From positions 393,069-457,068 of the forward strand of contig CANLZP010000001.1 of NCBI GenBank assembly GCA_947495695.1: a stretch of DNA of 64,000 nt, given 5' to 3'. Shown piece after piece: positions 29,363 to 37,795 of this stretch. Position 1 is the first letter of the stretch. Every line of letters starts with the position of its first letter. The notes below the pieces were generated by a model, which made no database searches, was not told where the DNA came from, and saw only the letters and a list, made by a program, of their open reading frames with translations. The position numbers and the translations under genes were made by a program. This DNA comes from an uncultured Erythrobacter sp. GTDB lineage: Bacteria; Pseudomonadota; Alphaproteobacteria; Sphingomonadales; Sphingomonadaceae.

Positions 29363-29543
29363 AGATTGGTCCTTTTGCAATACATCGCCTCTTATCGGGT
29401 TGCATCGCCAAGCGATAGAGGGTCGATACCCAATCGCGCAGTTCGTGACAGAGGTGACCTATAAGCGCAGGTTATAGCTGCGGTAGGGGAAAGCGCCTCG
29501 CCGTCCCTTCCCGAATCAGTCTCAGCGCGGCTACGCACTGGCT

Positions 29544-32168
29544 ATGGCCGGAAAAACCACCCCAATGATGGCGCAATTCCATAAGCTGAAGGCGCAGGCC
29601 GAAGGCTGCTTGCTATTCTATCGCATGGGAGATTTTTTCGAGCTGTTTTTTGAAGATGCACGCCAAGCTGCGAGTATTCTTGATATTGCGCTGACATCGC
29701 GCGGGGAGCACGACGGAGAGCCGGTGCCTATGTGCGGCGTGCCTGTGCATGCTGCCGAGGGGTATTTGGCCCGCTTGATCAAGGCCGGGTGCCGCGTTGC
29801 GATTGCCGAGCAGGTGGAAACTCCTGAGCAGGCCAAAGAACGCGCGCGAAAAGAAGGCACGCCCGTTTCAAAGGCGTTGGTCCAACGCGACATTGTGCGC
29901 TTCGTTACCGCCGGGACATTGACGGAAGAGGCTTTGCTGGAACCGCGCCAGTCGAACCTGCTGGTCGCTCTGGCCGAAGTTCGCGGAACAATCGGCGTTG
30001 CCAGCTGCGATATCTCGACCGGCGAAATGGTGCTGGAAGAGTGCGCAAGAGATGCCGTTGCTGCGACGCTGGCCCGGCTTCAGCCTAGCGAATGCGTCGC
30101 CCCCGAAGGGTGGGACAGCGAGCCCGAAGAAACCATTGAGCGCCCACGGTCTGACTTTGCCAGTGATGAAGGTGAGCGGCGGCTTTCTGCTGTTCACGGT
30201 GTCGCCACGCTGGATGGGTTTGGCGATTTTTCGCGGGCTATGCTGGCGGCTGCCGGTGGGCTGCTGGCTTATCTTGACCATGTTGGGCGCGGAACGCTTC
30301 CGTTGCTGTTGCCTCCGCGCAAACGAGCCACAGGCGAATCCATGTTGATGGACGAGGCAACACGGGCCAGCCTAGAAATATTAAGCGCGCAATCAGGCGG
30401 GCGCGAGGGCAGCTTGATTGCGTCGATCGATCGCTGCGTCACAGGTGCAGGGGCGCGTCTGCTGGCACAGGATTTGGCGGCACCGCTGCTGGATGTTCAC
30501 GCCATCGAACAACGGCTCGCGCTGGTCCATTGGCTGCACAATGATCCGATCAGCCGGGCTGACTTGCGCGAAGCGATGCGCAGCGTTCCTGATTTGGCGC
30601 GCGCTTTAGGCAGATTGGTGGCTGGGCGCGGGACTCCGCGTGATCTGGGCCAGATCCGGGACGGATTGCGCGATGCCAGGCGAATTCATGACTTTCTGGG
30701 CGGCCTACCCGATCAACCTGAAATTCTGGCACAATTGCTGCCCAACCTGAGGGGTCATGGCAGCTTGATTGACCTGATGGAGCGGGCGCTGGTGGGCTCT
30801 CCGCCGACCGAGCGGCACAATGGCGGCTATATTGCGGAAGGGTATGACGCGGCACTGGATGATCTGCGCTCCACCTCGGGCGATGCTCGGCGCGCCATCG
30901 CTGCGATGGAGGCTCGCTATCGCGAAGATACCGACATTTCCGCGCTCAAGATCAAACACAATGGCGTCTTGGGCTATTTTATCGAGGTGCCCAATCGGCA
31001 TGCTGATGCTTTGATGGCGCCTGACAGCGGCTTCACCCATCGCCAAACCATGGCGGGCGCGGTCCGGTTTAACTCGGTCGCTCTGCACGAAGAGGCAACC
31101 CGCATCGCCGAGGCTGGCGGGCATGCCTTGGCAGCCGAAGAATCGCATTTTGAGGAATTGGTGGCAGACGTTTGCCAATCCACCGCGACTATTGCCCAAA
31201 CAGCGGCGGCGCTCGCCCGAATTGATGTGGCTGCCGGTCAGGCCGAACGCGCAGCTGAGGGCGGCTGGTGCCGTCCGCAAATTGACGATAGCGCTAGCTT
31301 AACGATCGAAGGTGGCCGTCATCCGGTGGTCGAAGCGGCATTGGCCCGGACCGGTGAACGGTTTGTGGCCAATGATTGCGGGTTGGCCATGCACGACAGG
31401 CTATGGCTGATTGGTGGGCCCAATATGGGCGGTAAGTCTACCTTCCTGCGGCAAAATGCATTGATTGTTTTGTTGGCCCAGGCAGGTGGTTTTGTACCGG
31501 CCGAAAACGCCCGAATTGGATTGGTGGACCGCTTGTTCAGCCGGGTCGGCGCATCGGACAATCTGGCTCGTGGACGGTCCACATTCATGGTCGAGATGGT
31601 CGAGACCGCCACAATTTTGTCGCAGGCGACCGACCGCAGCTTTGTGATCTTGGACGAGGTTGGGCGCGGAACATCAACCTATGATGGATTGGCCTTGGCT
31701 TGGGCAGTTGTCGAAGCTGTGCATTCCAACATCGCATGTCGCTGCCTGTTCGCCACGCATTACCATGAACTGGCCCGACTGGCCGACAGTTGTGAAGCCT
31801 TGTCGCTCCATCATGTTCGTGCGCGTGAATGGAAGGGTGATTTGGTTTTATTACATGAATTGGCTGAAGGACCTGCTGACCGCAGCTATGGACTTGCAGT
31901 TGCCCGGTTGGCCGGCGTTCCCAACACAGTTGTTAAGCGCGCAAAACAGGTGCTCGACAAGCTGGAGCAGGCTCGATCCGAAACAGGCGGTATCGCCGCT
32001 GGCATGGGAGACTTGCCGTTGTTTGCTTCGGTCAATGACCCAGAGGAAGAGGCAGAGCCCGATCTGGCGGACAAATTGCTTGCGGTGGACTTGGATGCTC
32101 TGTCGCCGCGCGAAGCACTGGAATTGCTGTATCAGCTGACCAAAGACGCCCAATCCAGCAAGAATTGA
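29544..32168 (+). CDS. mutS: DNA mismatch repair protein MutS
   Basis: The 874-residue protein recognises mismatches. The N-terminal domain begins TPMMAQFHKLKAQAEGCLLFYRMGDFFELF, including the mismatch-contacting Phe-x-Glu (FFELF, residues about 32-36). The ATPase has the P-loop GPNMGGKSTFLRQ near residue 625 and DEVGRGTSTYDGLALAWA near 715. Length is standard. It is expected to work with MutL, which is not in the window. The TGA stop sits in the first unit of an 11-base tandem repeat. Confidence 0.97.
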   Translation: MAGKTTPMMAQFHKLKAQAEGCLLFYRMGDFFELFFEDARQAASILDIALTSRGEHDGEPVPMCGVPVHAAEGYLARLIKAGCRVAIAEQVETPEQAKERARKEGTPVSKALVQRDIVRFVTAGTLTEEALLEPRQSNLLVALAEVRGTIGVASCDISTGEMVLEECARDAVAATLARLQPSECVAPEGWDSEPEETIERPRSDFASDEGERRLSAVHGVATLDGFGDFSRAMLAAAGGLLAYLDHVGRGTLPLLLPPRKRATGESMLMDEATRASLEILSAQSGGREGSLIASIDRCVTGAGARLLAQDLAAPLLDVHAIEQRLALVHWLHNDPISRADLREAMRSVPDLARALGRLVAGRGTPRDLGQIRDGLRDARRIHDFLGGLPDQPEILAQLLPNLRGHGSLIDLMERALVGSPPTERHNGGYIAEGYDAALDDLRSTSGDARRAIAAMEARYREDTDISALKIKHNGVLGYFIEVPNRHADALMAPDSGFTHRQTMAGAVRFNSVALHEEATRIAEAGGHALAAEESHFEELVADVCQSTATIAQTAAALARIDVAAGQAERAAEGGWCRPQIDDSASLTIEGGRHPVVEAALARTGERFVANDCGLAMHDRLWLIGGPNMGGKSTFLRQNALIVLLAQAGGFVPAENARIGLVDRLFSRVGASDNLARGRSTFMVEMVETATILSQATDRSFVILDEVGRGTSTYDGLALAWAVVEAVHSNIACRCLFATHYHELARLADSCEALSLHHVRAREWKGDLVLLHELAEGPADRSYGLAVARLAGVPNTVVKRAKQVLDKLEQARSETGGIAAGMGDLPLFASVNDPEEEAEPDLADKLLAVDLDALSPREALELLYQLTKDAQSSKN

Positions 32169-32198
32169 CGTCTACCGCACGTCTACCGCACGTCTACC
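32168..32198 (+). repeat. 11-base tandem repeat, 2.8 copies, after mutS
   Basis: ACGTCTACCGC is present twice in full and once as ACGTCTACC, directly abutting and starting at the last base of the mutS stop. It lies between mutS and the 126-codon gene at 32234. A variable copy number is possible by replication slippage. Related GTCTACC cores appear at 33060-33066 after the DUF202 gene. Confidence 0.8.
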
Positions 32199-32233
32199 AA
32201 ACTTTAACGCTCGTTCGGTTACCATGCGTGATT

Positions 32234-32614
32234 ATGGCGAAGAACATTTTTCAAAATCCCAAGGGCGCATTGATCTTTGTTGGCTCCACAATGTTGGGGG
32301 CCGCCTTGCTGGTCGGGTCAGAAGACCAGGAAGGCGCGCTGGTGGTTGCCACCAGCGAGTTGGAGCGGCAGCGCGAGATCGCAGAAATGCCGAACGAATT
32401 TGGTGACGATTCCATCGTCTCACAGGCGCAGCAAAATGTTCGGCGACGGCCTGATGATGAACAGCCCAGCTTTGAATTTTCCTCTGACGAGGAACTAATC
32501 GATGATACGAGGGGTTTTGATCCTACACCCGCCGATAATGGTTTCGGTGTGTATGATCAAAATTTGAGCGAGCCCCGTATAGTTGACCGACAATCAAAAA
32601 TCATCTTCGAATAG
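32234..32614 (+). CDS. Predicted membrane-anchored protein, 126 residues (unrecognised)
   Basis: A hydrophobic segment at about residues 11-27 (GALIFVGSTMLGAALLVG) anchors the protein. The rest is acidic and low in predicted structure, with repeated Asp/Glu blocks (SSDEELIDDTRGFDPTPADNGFG). I do not recognise a family. The ATG at 32234 gives a compact N terminus (AKNIFQNPKG); the frame is open upstream to the mutS stop. Its 3' end overlaps the start of the DUF202 gene by 32 bases, so the two are probably translated from one message. Confidence 0.6.
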   Translation: MAKNIFQNPKGALIFVGSTMLGAALLVGSEDQEGALVVATSELERQREIAEMPNEFGDDSIVSQAQQNVRRRPDDEQPSFEFSSDEELIDDTRGFDPTPADNGFGVYDQNLSEPRIVDRQSKIIFE

Positions 32615-32990
32615 CAGCTCAAACGAGCTTGCTGAGGAACGTACCGACCTTGCGGAAGATCGCAATATCATGGCGATGGAGCGAACCTTTGCGGGATGGA
32701 TGCGCACAGCATTTGCGGCAATCGGTATAGGGCTGGGGTTCCGCGCCGTCTTCGGTGAGTTTGATCCGCCCTATCTGGCACGTGTAATCGCAACAGCGTT
32801 CATTCTGCTCGGAGCGATTGTTTCCTACACAGCTGAACGGCGCGCCTGTCATACCTTTGAGCGACTATCTGCGCACCAGATGCACGCCCCCAAGATCAAC
32901 AGCATCCGGTGGATGGGTTGGGGCGTGACCGCTGGCGCAATCCTTCTCGCCGCAGCGCTATGGATCTTGCACGAAGGCCCCGCGGCCTGA
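32583..32990 (+). CDS. DUF202 (YidH-like) inner-membrane protein
   Basis: The 135-residue protein has the family N terminus ELAEERTDLAEDRNIMAMERTFAGWMRTAFAAIGIGLGF (core ERTFAGWMRT) with three predicted membrane segments, at about 50-66, 74-92 and 112-130. The function of DUF202 is not established. The start is TTG, chosen because the conserved ELAEERT block lies upstream of the first ATG. It overlaps the preceding gene. The convergent hbd gene follows after 104 bases that contain a perfect hairpin. Confidence 0.82.
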   Translation: MTDNQKSSSNSSSNELAEERTDLAEDRNIMAMERTFAGWMRTAFAAIGIGLGFRAVFGEFDPPYLARVIATAFILLGAIVSYTAERRACHTFERLSAHQMHAPKINSIRWMGWGVTAGAILLAAALWILHEGPAA

Positions 32991-33016
32991 GCCATCCAAA
33001 ACTGCATTTACCCAGC

Positions 33017-33036
33017 TGCCTACCCATAGGTAGGCA
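33017..33036. terminator. Perfect hairpin between convergent DUF202 and hbd genes
   Basis: TGCCTACC and GGTAGGCA form an eight-base-pair stem around CATA. There is no T tract on either strand, so it is a weak candidate for bidirectional termination or mRNA 3' end protection. The remainder of 32991-33094 shows nothing else I can identify. Confidence 0.4.
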
Positions 33037-33094
33037 AAGCTTTGGATTATTAACTGTCTTGTCTACCAGTTGATAGGTTGGGGTATTCTCGGTT

Positions 33095-33964
33095 TTAGCG
33101 TGTCGCTACCGGTGCATCGCCCGAATAGTCATAGAAACCGCGCCCGGTCTTACGACCCAGCCAGCCCGCTTCGACATATTTAACCAGCAATGGCGCTGGG
33201 CGATATTTGGTGTCCCGCGTCGTTCTATACAGCACGTTGATAATATCGAGGCAGGTATCCAAACCAACAAAATCGGCCAATTCCAGCGGGCCCATGGGAT
33301 GGTTCAGGCCCAATCGGCAGCCCTTATCGATATCAACGATGCCAGCAGTGCTTTGGCCTAGAACAAACACCGCCTCATTGATCATAGGCAGCAAGATGCG
33401 GTTGACCACGAAGCCAGGCTCATCTTGAGAAAGGACCACTTGCTTGCCCAACATCTCCGCAAATGCGGTGGTACGATCGGTTGTGTCCTGTGCCGTCGCC
33501 AGACCAGGAATAACTTCGATCAATCCCATCACGGGGACCGGATTGAAGAAGTGTAAACCGATAAATCGTTCCGCATCCGGCGAATAATTGGCCATCCGCG
33601 TGATAGGAATAGAGCTGGTGTTGCTTGCCATGATCGCTGATTTCGACAGGACCTTGCCTACGCTTTCAAAGATGCTCTGCTTGATCTCTTCGCGCTCGGT
33701 CGCCGCCTCGATAATCAGATCAGCATCAGCCATAGGAGCATAATCAGCCACGGGCGTAATACGATTCAGCACAGCTTCGGCTTCATCAGCCTCGATCTTG
33801 CCGCGACCAACCAACTTGGTCAGCGCCTTTTCGATACCTGCCTTGCCAGCTTCGGCATGAGCCAGATCGATGTCGGAAACCATGACGTGGAGCCCATGTT
33901 GGGCCACCGTTTGAGCGATGCCCGATCCCATTTGACCAGCACCAATAACCGCGATTTTCCGCAT
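33095..33964 (-). CDS. 3-hydroxybutyryl-CoA dehydrogenase
   Basis: The 289-residue NAD(P)-dependent enzyme interconverts acetoacetyl-CoA and 3-hydroxybutyryl-CoA. The N terminus is the dinucleotide fold KIAVIGAGQMGSGIAQTVAQHG (core GAGQMGSG). The catalytic region GLHFFNPVPVMGLIEVI holds the conserved His-Asn pair (HFFNP), and FVVNRILLPMINEAV follows. The start at 33964 has AAGGA at a suitable distance, and the ten codons upstream in frame are not family-like. Short-chain length and the NPVP motif favour the PaaH/Hbd type over the FadB type. It is 57 bases from the adenosyltransferase end, possibly in one operon with it. Confidence 0.93.
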   Translation of the reverse strand: MRKIAVIGAGQMGSGIAQTVAQHGLHVMVSDIDLAHAEAGKAGIEKALTKLVGRGKIEADEAEAVLNRITPVADYAPMADADLIIEAATEREEIKQSIFESVGKVLSKSAIMASNTSSIPITRMANYSPDAERFIGLHFFNPVPVMGLIEVIPGLATAQDTTDRTTAFAEMLGKQVVLSQDEPGFVVNRILLPMINEAVFVLGQSTAGIVDIDKGCRLGLNHPMGPLELADFVGLDTCLDIINVLYRTTRDTKYRPAPLLVKYVEAGWLGRKTGRGFYDYSGDAPVATR

Positions 33965-34046
33965 CTCAATTTTCCTTCGCAACTGCAGCAAAAGGGCTGT
34001 TAGCGAGCAACCAGCAGCTTGGCCAGCATCTTCGCCGCTGTAATCC

Positions 34047-34622
34047 TCAGCGGTTGGCGCCAGGCACCCAATTTACGTCTGCTTTGCCCTGGTCATTAAA
34101 CACTCGGGCCAGCACAAACAGAAAGTCTGACAGACGATTTATATAGGCAATGGCCGCTGGATTGACCGGCTCATTGGAGGCCAGATGCACGATGGAGCGC
34201 TCTGCTGCGCGCACCGATGCCCGGGCCACATGGGTACGGGCAGCTGCCTCGCTGCCGCCGGGCAAAACAAAGCTGGTCAAGGGCTCAAGATTTTCGTTCA
34301 GCCGGTCAATCGCCTGCTCCAACCATTCTGATTGGGAAGTGACGATGCGCAAGACCATCTCTGACGGATCGAAATTTTCGTCCGGCGCTGGGGTGGCCAG
34401 ATCAGCCCCCAAATCAAACATATCGTTCTGAATACGAAACAGCGCCTCGGCATGTTCGCCGCCTGAAACAGCCGCGGCAGCCAACCCGATCGCGCTGTTG
34501 GCTTCATCTACCTTGCCAATGGCTTCAATCCGGGCAGAATGTTTTGGCGTGCGCGATCCGTCCACCAGGCCCGTTGACCCATCATCACCGGTGCGTGTGT
34601 AAATCTTGTTGAGTTTTACCAC
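34047..34622 (-). CDS. Cob(I)yrinic acid a,c-diamide adenosyltransferase, PduO type
   Basis: The 191-residue enzyme transfers the adenosyl group of ATP to reduced cobalamin. PduO-type signatures are clear: the N-terminal IYTRTGDDGSTGLVDGSR (ATP-binding), KVDEANSAIGLA, and the C-terminal RSIVHLASNEPVNPAAIAYINRLSDFLFVLAR with core NRLSDFLF. It implies use of adenosylcobalamin, for example in methylmalonyl-CoA mutase. Neighbours on the same strand are hbd downstream and a HIG1-like gene upstream. Confidence 0.95.
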   Translation of the reverse strand: MVKLNKIYTRTGDDGSTGLVDGSRTPKHSARIEAIGKVDEANSAIGLAAAAVSGGEHAEALFRIQNDMFDLGADLATPAPDENFDPSEMVLRIVTSQSEWLEQAIDRLNENLEPLTSFVLPGGSEAAARTHVARASVRAAERSIVHLASNEPVNPAAIAYINRLSDFLFVLARVFNDQGKADVNWVPGANR

Positions 34623-34640
34623 CGGTCAGCAGCCCTGTGT

Positions 34641-34871
34641 TTAGCGGGAGATCGCCAGGATCACTGCCACAACAGCAACGGCCATGGCCTGATATTTAAT
34701 CCGCGCAAACATAGCCTTGTTTTGCAGCAACTGCATTTCGGTGACGTTGGTGCCCTCGCCGCTCTCCAGATCGATCTTGGTCGTCTGCAAAAATGCGACA
34801 ATCCCGCGCACCAGAGAGATCACAACAAGTGCACAAAGCACTACCAGCACAGCGATGAGGAAATATGTCAT
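34641..34871 (-). CDS. HIG1-domain-like twin transmembrane protein
   Basis: The 76-residue protein has two membrane segments (about 3-27 and 58-75) joined by a polar loop. The loop includes QLLQNKAMFARIKYQAMAV, the Arg-containing stretch expected of HIG1/twin transmembrane proteins in Alphaproteobacteria. Mitochondrial HIG1 relatives attach to respiratory complexes; a role at bacterial oxidases is inference only. It sits 18 bases upstream of the cobalamin adenosyltransferase and nine bases after gluQRS on the same strand, in a likely operon. Confidence 0.8.
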   Translation of the reverse strand: MTYFLIAVLVVLCALVVISLVRGIVAFLQTTKIDLESGEGTNVTEMQLLQNKAMFARIKYQAMAVAVVAVILAISR

Positions 34872-34880
34872 GCGCAGTAT

Positions 34881-35711
34881 CTAGTCCTTCCCCAGCGAAA
34901 TTCCAGATGGAAAAGCATGCAACCTGAGTTGCTCTGCAAGCAACAGACCATCTTCACCGCTGGCTCGTCTGTCTGCCAAGGACGGCGAGCTGCGCCGTTT
35001 GGCCAGCTTGCGTCCTGTCTCATCCAGCAAGAGATCATGGTGATGCCACTCAGGAACAGGCAGGTCGAGCAAGGCCTGCAGCAATCGGTGCAGATGGCTC
35101 GCTGCGAACAGGTCAGCGCCTCGTGTGACCAAGGTGATGCCGTCGGCTGCATCGTCCAATGTCACGGCGAGATGATAGCTGGCGGGTTCATCTTTTCGCA
35201 GCAAAACAGGATCGCCCCACAATTCGGGTCGCGCCTGTTGTGATCCCGCGATCTGATCGACCCATTCCAACGGGCCGGTTATTGCCAAAGCGCTCTGCAC
35301 ATCCAACCGCCATGCAATCCGCGCGTCTGGCGTCAGCTCGCGCCCCTTGCAGGTTCCGGGATAGATCGGCCCTTCTGGCCCTATTACAGGCTTGGCTGCC
35401 GCAATCTCGGCCCGAGTGCATTGACAGGGATAGAGCAAACCGCGCGCCTTCAACGCCTCTGCTGCTTCGAGATAGCTGGCAAGCCGGGTAGATTGCGCTG
35501 GCACTTCCTCCCACGTCAGGCCCAACCACTTTAGATCTTGGCGAAATGCCGCGGCTAGCTCCGGTCTGCTGCGTGCACCGTCGATATCTTCCACGCGCAA
35601 CAAGAACCGTCCCCCAGCCTCGCGCGCAAGATCATGCGCAACAATCGCTGAATAGGCATGGCCAAGATGCAACGGTCCGTTTGGGCTGGGGGCAAATCGG
35701 GTGACAATCAT
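34881..35711 (-). CDS. gluQRS: Glutamyl-Q tRNA(Asp) synthetase
   Basis: The 276-residue enzyme is a short glutamyl-tRNA synthetase paralogue lacking the anticodon-binding domain. It attaches glutamate to queuosine of tRNA-Asp. The HIGH-type motif is FAPSPNGPLHLGHA at the N terminus, the zinc-site region is CQCTRAEI and the KMSKS equivalent is GRKLAKRR. The start at 35711 gives the normal N terminus MIVTRFAPSPNG; the frame upstream is unrelated. It is the first gene of a minus-strand run with the HIG1-like, PduO and hbd genes, and is divergent from the HNH gene. Confidence 0.94.
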   Translation of the reverse strand: MIVTRFAPSPNGPLHLGHAYSAIVAHDLAREAGGRFLLRVEDIDGARSRPELAAAFRQDLKWLGLTWEEVPAQSTRLASYLEAAEALKARGLLYPCQCTRAEIAAAKPVIGPEGPIYPGTCKGRELTPDARIAWRLDVQSALAITGPLEWVDQIAGSQQARPELWGDPVLLRKDEPASYHLAVTLDDAADGITLVTRGADLFAASHLHRLLQALLDLPVPEWHHHDLLLDETGRKLAKRRSSPSLADRRASGEDGLLLAEQLRLHAFPSGISLGKD

Positions 35712-35856
35712 CGCTCGTCCTTCATGCCACAACCATGCAGAAAGGACGAGAAATGCCGCCGTTGAGGCAAAATCCTTGTGGAAAGCCAGGCGGTAACGGG
35801 TTTGCCTTGCCACTCTGGCACGGCATGTTCAGACCTATCAAGGAGGAGCGCTGCAC

Positions 35857-35877
35857 GTGTTGAACCTCGATGTTTAA
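35857..35877 (+). other. Possible six-codon leader ORF overlapping the HNH start
   Basis: A strong ribosome site (AAGGAGG, 35840-35846) lies 24 bases before the HNH start, too far to serve it directly. Ten bases after it is GTG, opening a frame for VLNLDV that stops at TAA, and this stop overlaps the ATG of the HNH gene. Translation of the short frame would deliver ribosomes to the HNH start. There is no other ribosome site for the HNH gene, and the HNH frame itself has a stop at 35861-35863. Confidence 0.45.
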
Positions 35878-36478
35878 GGCTGAACTGCTCGAAAGAGCGG
35901 CGCGCTTTAGAGGTGCGGAACAGGACCCGACGAGCAATTTGTCGGCATGTCCTGCCCTTGTGCTGAACGCGGACTACACGCCGCTATCCTATTACCCGCT
36001 CAGCCTGTGGCCTTGGCAAACCGCGATCAAAGCGGTGTTTCTGGATCGGGTAGACATTGTCGCCAGCTATGATCGCGAGGTGCATTCGCCATCGCTCGAT
36101 ATGCAGGTCCCCAGCGTTATCGCGCTACGCCAATATGTGAAGCACAGCGAATTTCCGGCCTTCACGCGGTTTAATGTATTCCTGCGCGACCGTTTTCAGT
36201 GCCAATATTGCGGAAGCGAGCAATCGCTAACGTTCGACCATGTCATTCCGCGCCGATTGGGCGGCAAGACCACATGGGAGAATATCGCGACCGCCTGCGC
36301 CCCGTGCAATATGAAGAAGGGTGGACGCACTCCGCAGCAAGCCAAAATGCCTGTGATGATAAAGCCGATCAGACCAACCAGTTGGCAATTGCAGCAATAT
36401 GGGAAGAAGTTTCCGCCCCATTATCTGCATGAGACATGGCGCGACTGGCTGTATTGGGACATTGAACTGGAAGCTTGA
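35870..36478 (+). CDS. HNH endonuclease-family protein
   Basis: The 202-residue protein has an N-terminal region ALVLNADYTPLSYYPLSLWPWQTA and a C-terminal HNH domain. That domain has CQYCG (first zinc pair), TFDHVIPRRLGGKTTWENIATACAPCN (core FDHVIPRRLGG, second pair CAPCN) and a Lys-rich tail. Such proteins are common on alphaproteobacterial chromosomes and their targets are unknown; they are not linked to a methylase here, so a restriction role is not supported. The start depends on the leader frame described separately. It converges with nothing and is followed by the Crp gene. Confidence 0.85.
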   Translation: MFKAELLERAARFRGAEQDPTSNLSACPALVLNADYTPLSYYPLSLWPWQTAIKAVFLDRVDIVASYDREVHSPSLDMQVPSVIALRQYVKHSEFPAFTRFNVFLRDRFQCQYCGSEQSLTFDHVIPRRLGGKTTWENIATACAPCNMKKGGRTPQQAKMPVMIKPIRPTSWQLQQYGKKFPPHYLHETWRDWLYWDIELEA

Positions 36479-36560
36479 ATTCCAGCACTCTACTTTTCGC
36501 TCGACCTTCTTGGCGCGCCGATGCACATACGTAAACGTCGCGCTCGCAGGGAAATGATCG

Positions 36561-37301
36561 ATGGAAACTTTGCTTGCAAAATACGGAAAGATCACGCCGC
36601 TGCGCGCGGAGGAGGAGGAATCCTTCAAGGGCCTCGCGTCGACTATCCGCGAATACGAACCAGGCAAAACGCTTGTCTGCAGCGAGCTTGATGGACCAGA
36701 TCAATTGTTCATTATCGATGAGGGTGAACTGTTCGCCTCGATGGAGTTACCCAGCGGCGCTCGCGCCATCACGCGGCTCTATTTTGCCGGTGACATCGTG
36801 GGTACTGCAAACATACCGTTCGAACACGCCACACATACGATTACGGTTAACGCTCCGTCGCGCATCTATGTCTTTCCCCGAAGCAAATTGGTGGATGCAT
36901 TCACGCAAATGCCTCGGATTGCTGCAATCTTCTACACATTCGCAGCGATGGAAAACGCAATTCTAAACGATCGATTGGTGTCGGTTGGAAGGACGCGCGG
37001 TCGTGAACGACTGGCCTTGCTGATAATGGAGATTGTGTCGCGCCACGGACTGATGGGGATCGAAGGCAAAGATCAATTCCGCATCGGATTGACGCAGTCC
37101 CAAATTGGCGACGCCATTGGCCTAACTGAAATACAGGTAAATCGCCTTATGCGTGAGCTGTCTGAAGACGGGCTGATAGAGCGCGAGAATGGCAGGATCG
37201 TTGCCATTGACCGGGACCGCTTGTGTGAACTGGCTCAATTCCGCAACCGTTATGACGATCTTGATCTCGAATGGTTCAAGGACGATCTAGGCACTCTATA
37301 G
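36561..37301 (+). CDS. Crp/Fnr-family transcriptional regulator
   Basis: The 246-residue protein has a cyclic-nucleotide-binding-like beta-roll (about 15-130; YEPGKTLVCSELDGPDQLFIIDEGELFAS core LFIIDEGELFAS), a long dimer helix (about 130-155) and a winged helix-turn-helix (about 165-225; LTQSQIGDAIGLTEIQVNRLMRELSEDGLI core SQIGDAIGLTEIQVNRLMREL). There are no Cys residues in an FNR iron-sulfur pattern, so oxygen sensing through a cluster is not supported. The regulon is not evident. A GC-rich hairpin follows at 37329. Confidence 0.9.
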   Translation: METLLAKYGKITPLRAEEEESFKGLASTIREYEPGKTLVCSELDGPDQLFIIDEGELFASMELPSGARAITRLYFAGDIVGTANIPFEHATHTITVNAPSRIYVFPRSKLVDAFTQMPRIAAIFYTFAAMENAILNDRLVSVGRTRGRERLALLIMEIVSRHGLMGIEGKDQFRIGLTQSQIGDAIGLTEIQVNRLMRELSEDGLIERENGRIVAIDRDRLCELAQFRNRYDDLDLEWFKDDLGTL

Positions 37302-37328
37302 TCCTGGCTCAGTCGCTGATGATGAAAT

Positions 37329-37360
37329 GTCCCGCCAGGCTGGTGGAAGCCCGGCGGGAC
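37329..37360. terminator. Strong GC hairpin after the Crp gene
   Basis: GTCCCGCC pairs exactly with GGCGGGAC, with an inner GGC/GCC pair and an eight-base loop. It starts 28 bases after the Crp stop and lies before the convergent gene at 37454. No T tract follows, so it is either a tail of both transcripts or a Rho-assisted stop. Nothing else is apparent in 37302-37453. Confidence 0.5.
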
Positions 37361-37453
37361 GGAACCGCGCCTGCGGTCACTGCGTCGACCATTGGTGCGG
37401 TCCCAAACTGCAATCATCAGGGGCTTGATCTTGGGATTGCGGGAGAATCAGGT

Positions 37454-37708
37454 TCAGCCACTGCGTGCTTGAACACCTTCGGATTGGTTTGATGTTTCCA
37501 ACAGCCAAACACCGGTCTCGCTAACCAGCTTCATTTTGCACAGCAGCCGTCCATCAAGCGAGAGCTTGGCCCAATCGCCCTTTGCTTCGCGCGTGGCCAT
37601 TTCCAATGCTGTTGAAGTTGATTCAGCATGGAAAGAGACGGTCTGCTCTCCGGCTGCCGGTCCACCATCAAATGTTAGCGTGTATAATGCCGCCGCCATG
37701 CCTGTCAT
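37454..37708 (-). CDS. Hypothetical protein, 84 residues
   Basis: The product has a pattern of short beta-strand-like segments: MAAALYTLTFDGGPAAGEQTVSF (core ALYTLTFDGGP), a helix STALEMATREAKGDWAKL, and LLCKMKLVSETGVWLLE. There is no signal peptide or membrane segment. I do not recognise a family with certainty. The ATG at 37708 is preferred because the upstream part of the frame is very basic and overlaps the region just after kynU. It is the last gene in the same direction as the kyn operon, 88 bases after kynU, and may or may not be co-transcribed. Confidence 0.5.
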   Translation of the reverse strand: MTGMAAALYTLTFDGGPAAGEQTVSFHAESTSTALEMATREAKGDWAKLSLDGRLLCKMKLVSETGVWLLETSNQSEGVQARSG

Positions 37709-37795
37709 AACATGACGCCTTAGGCAGCTTTCGGATCGCCGCCTTAACATATGTTGGGCTGCCATAAGATATGATTGCGGTTGCCAGGCGTGTCT

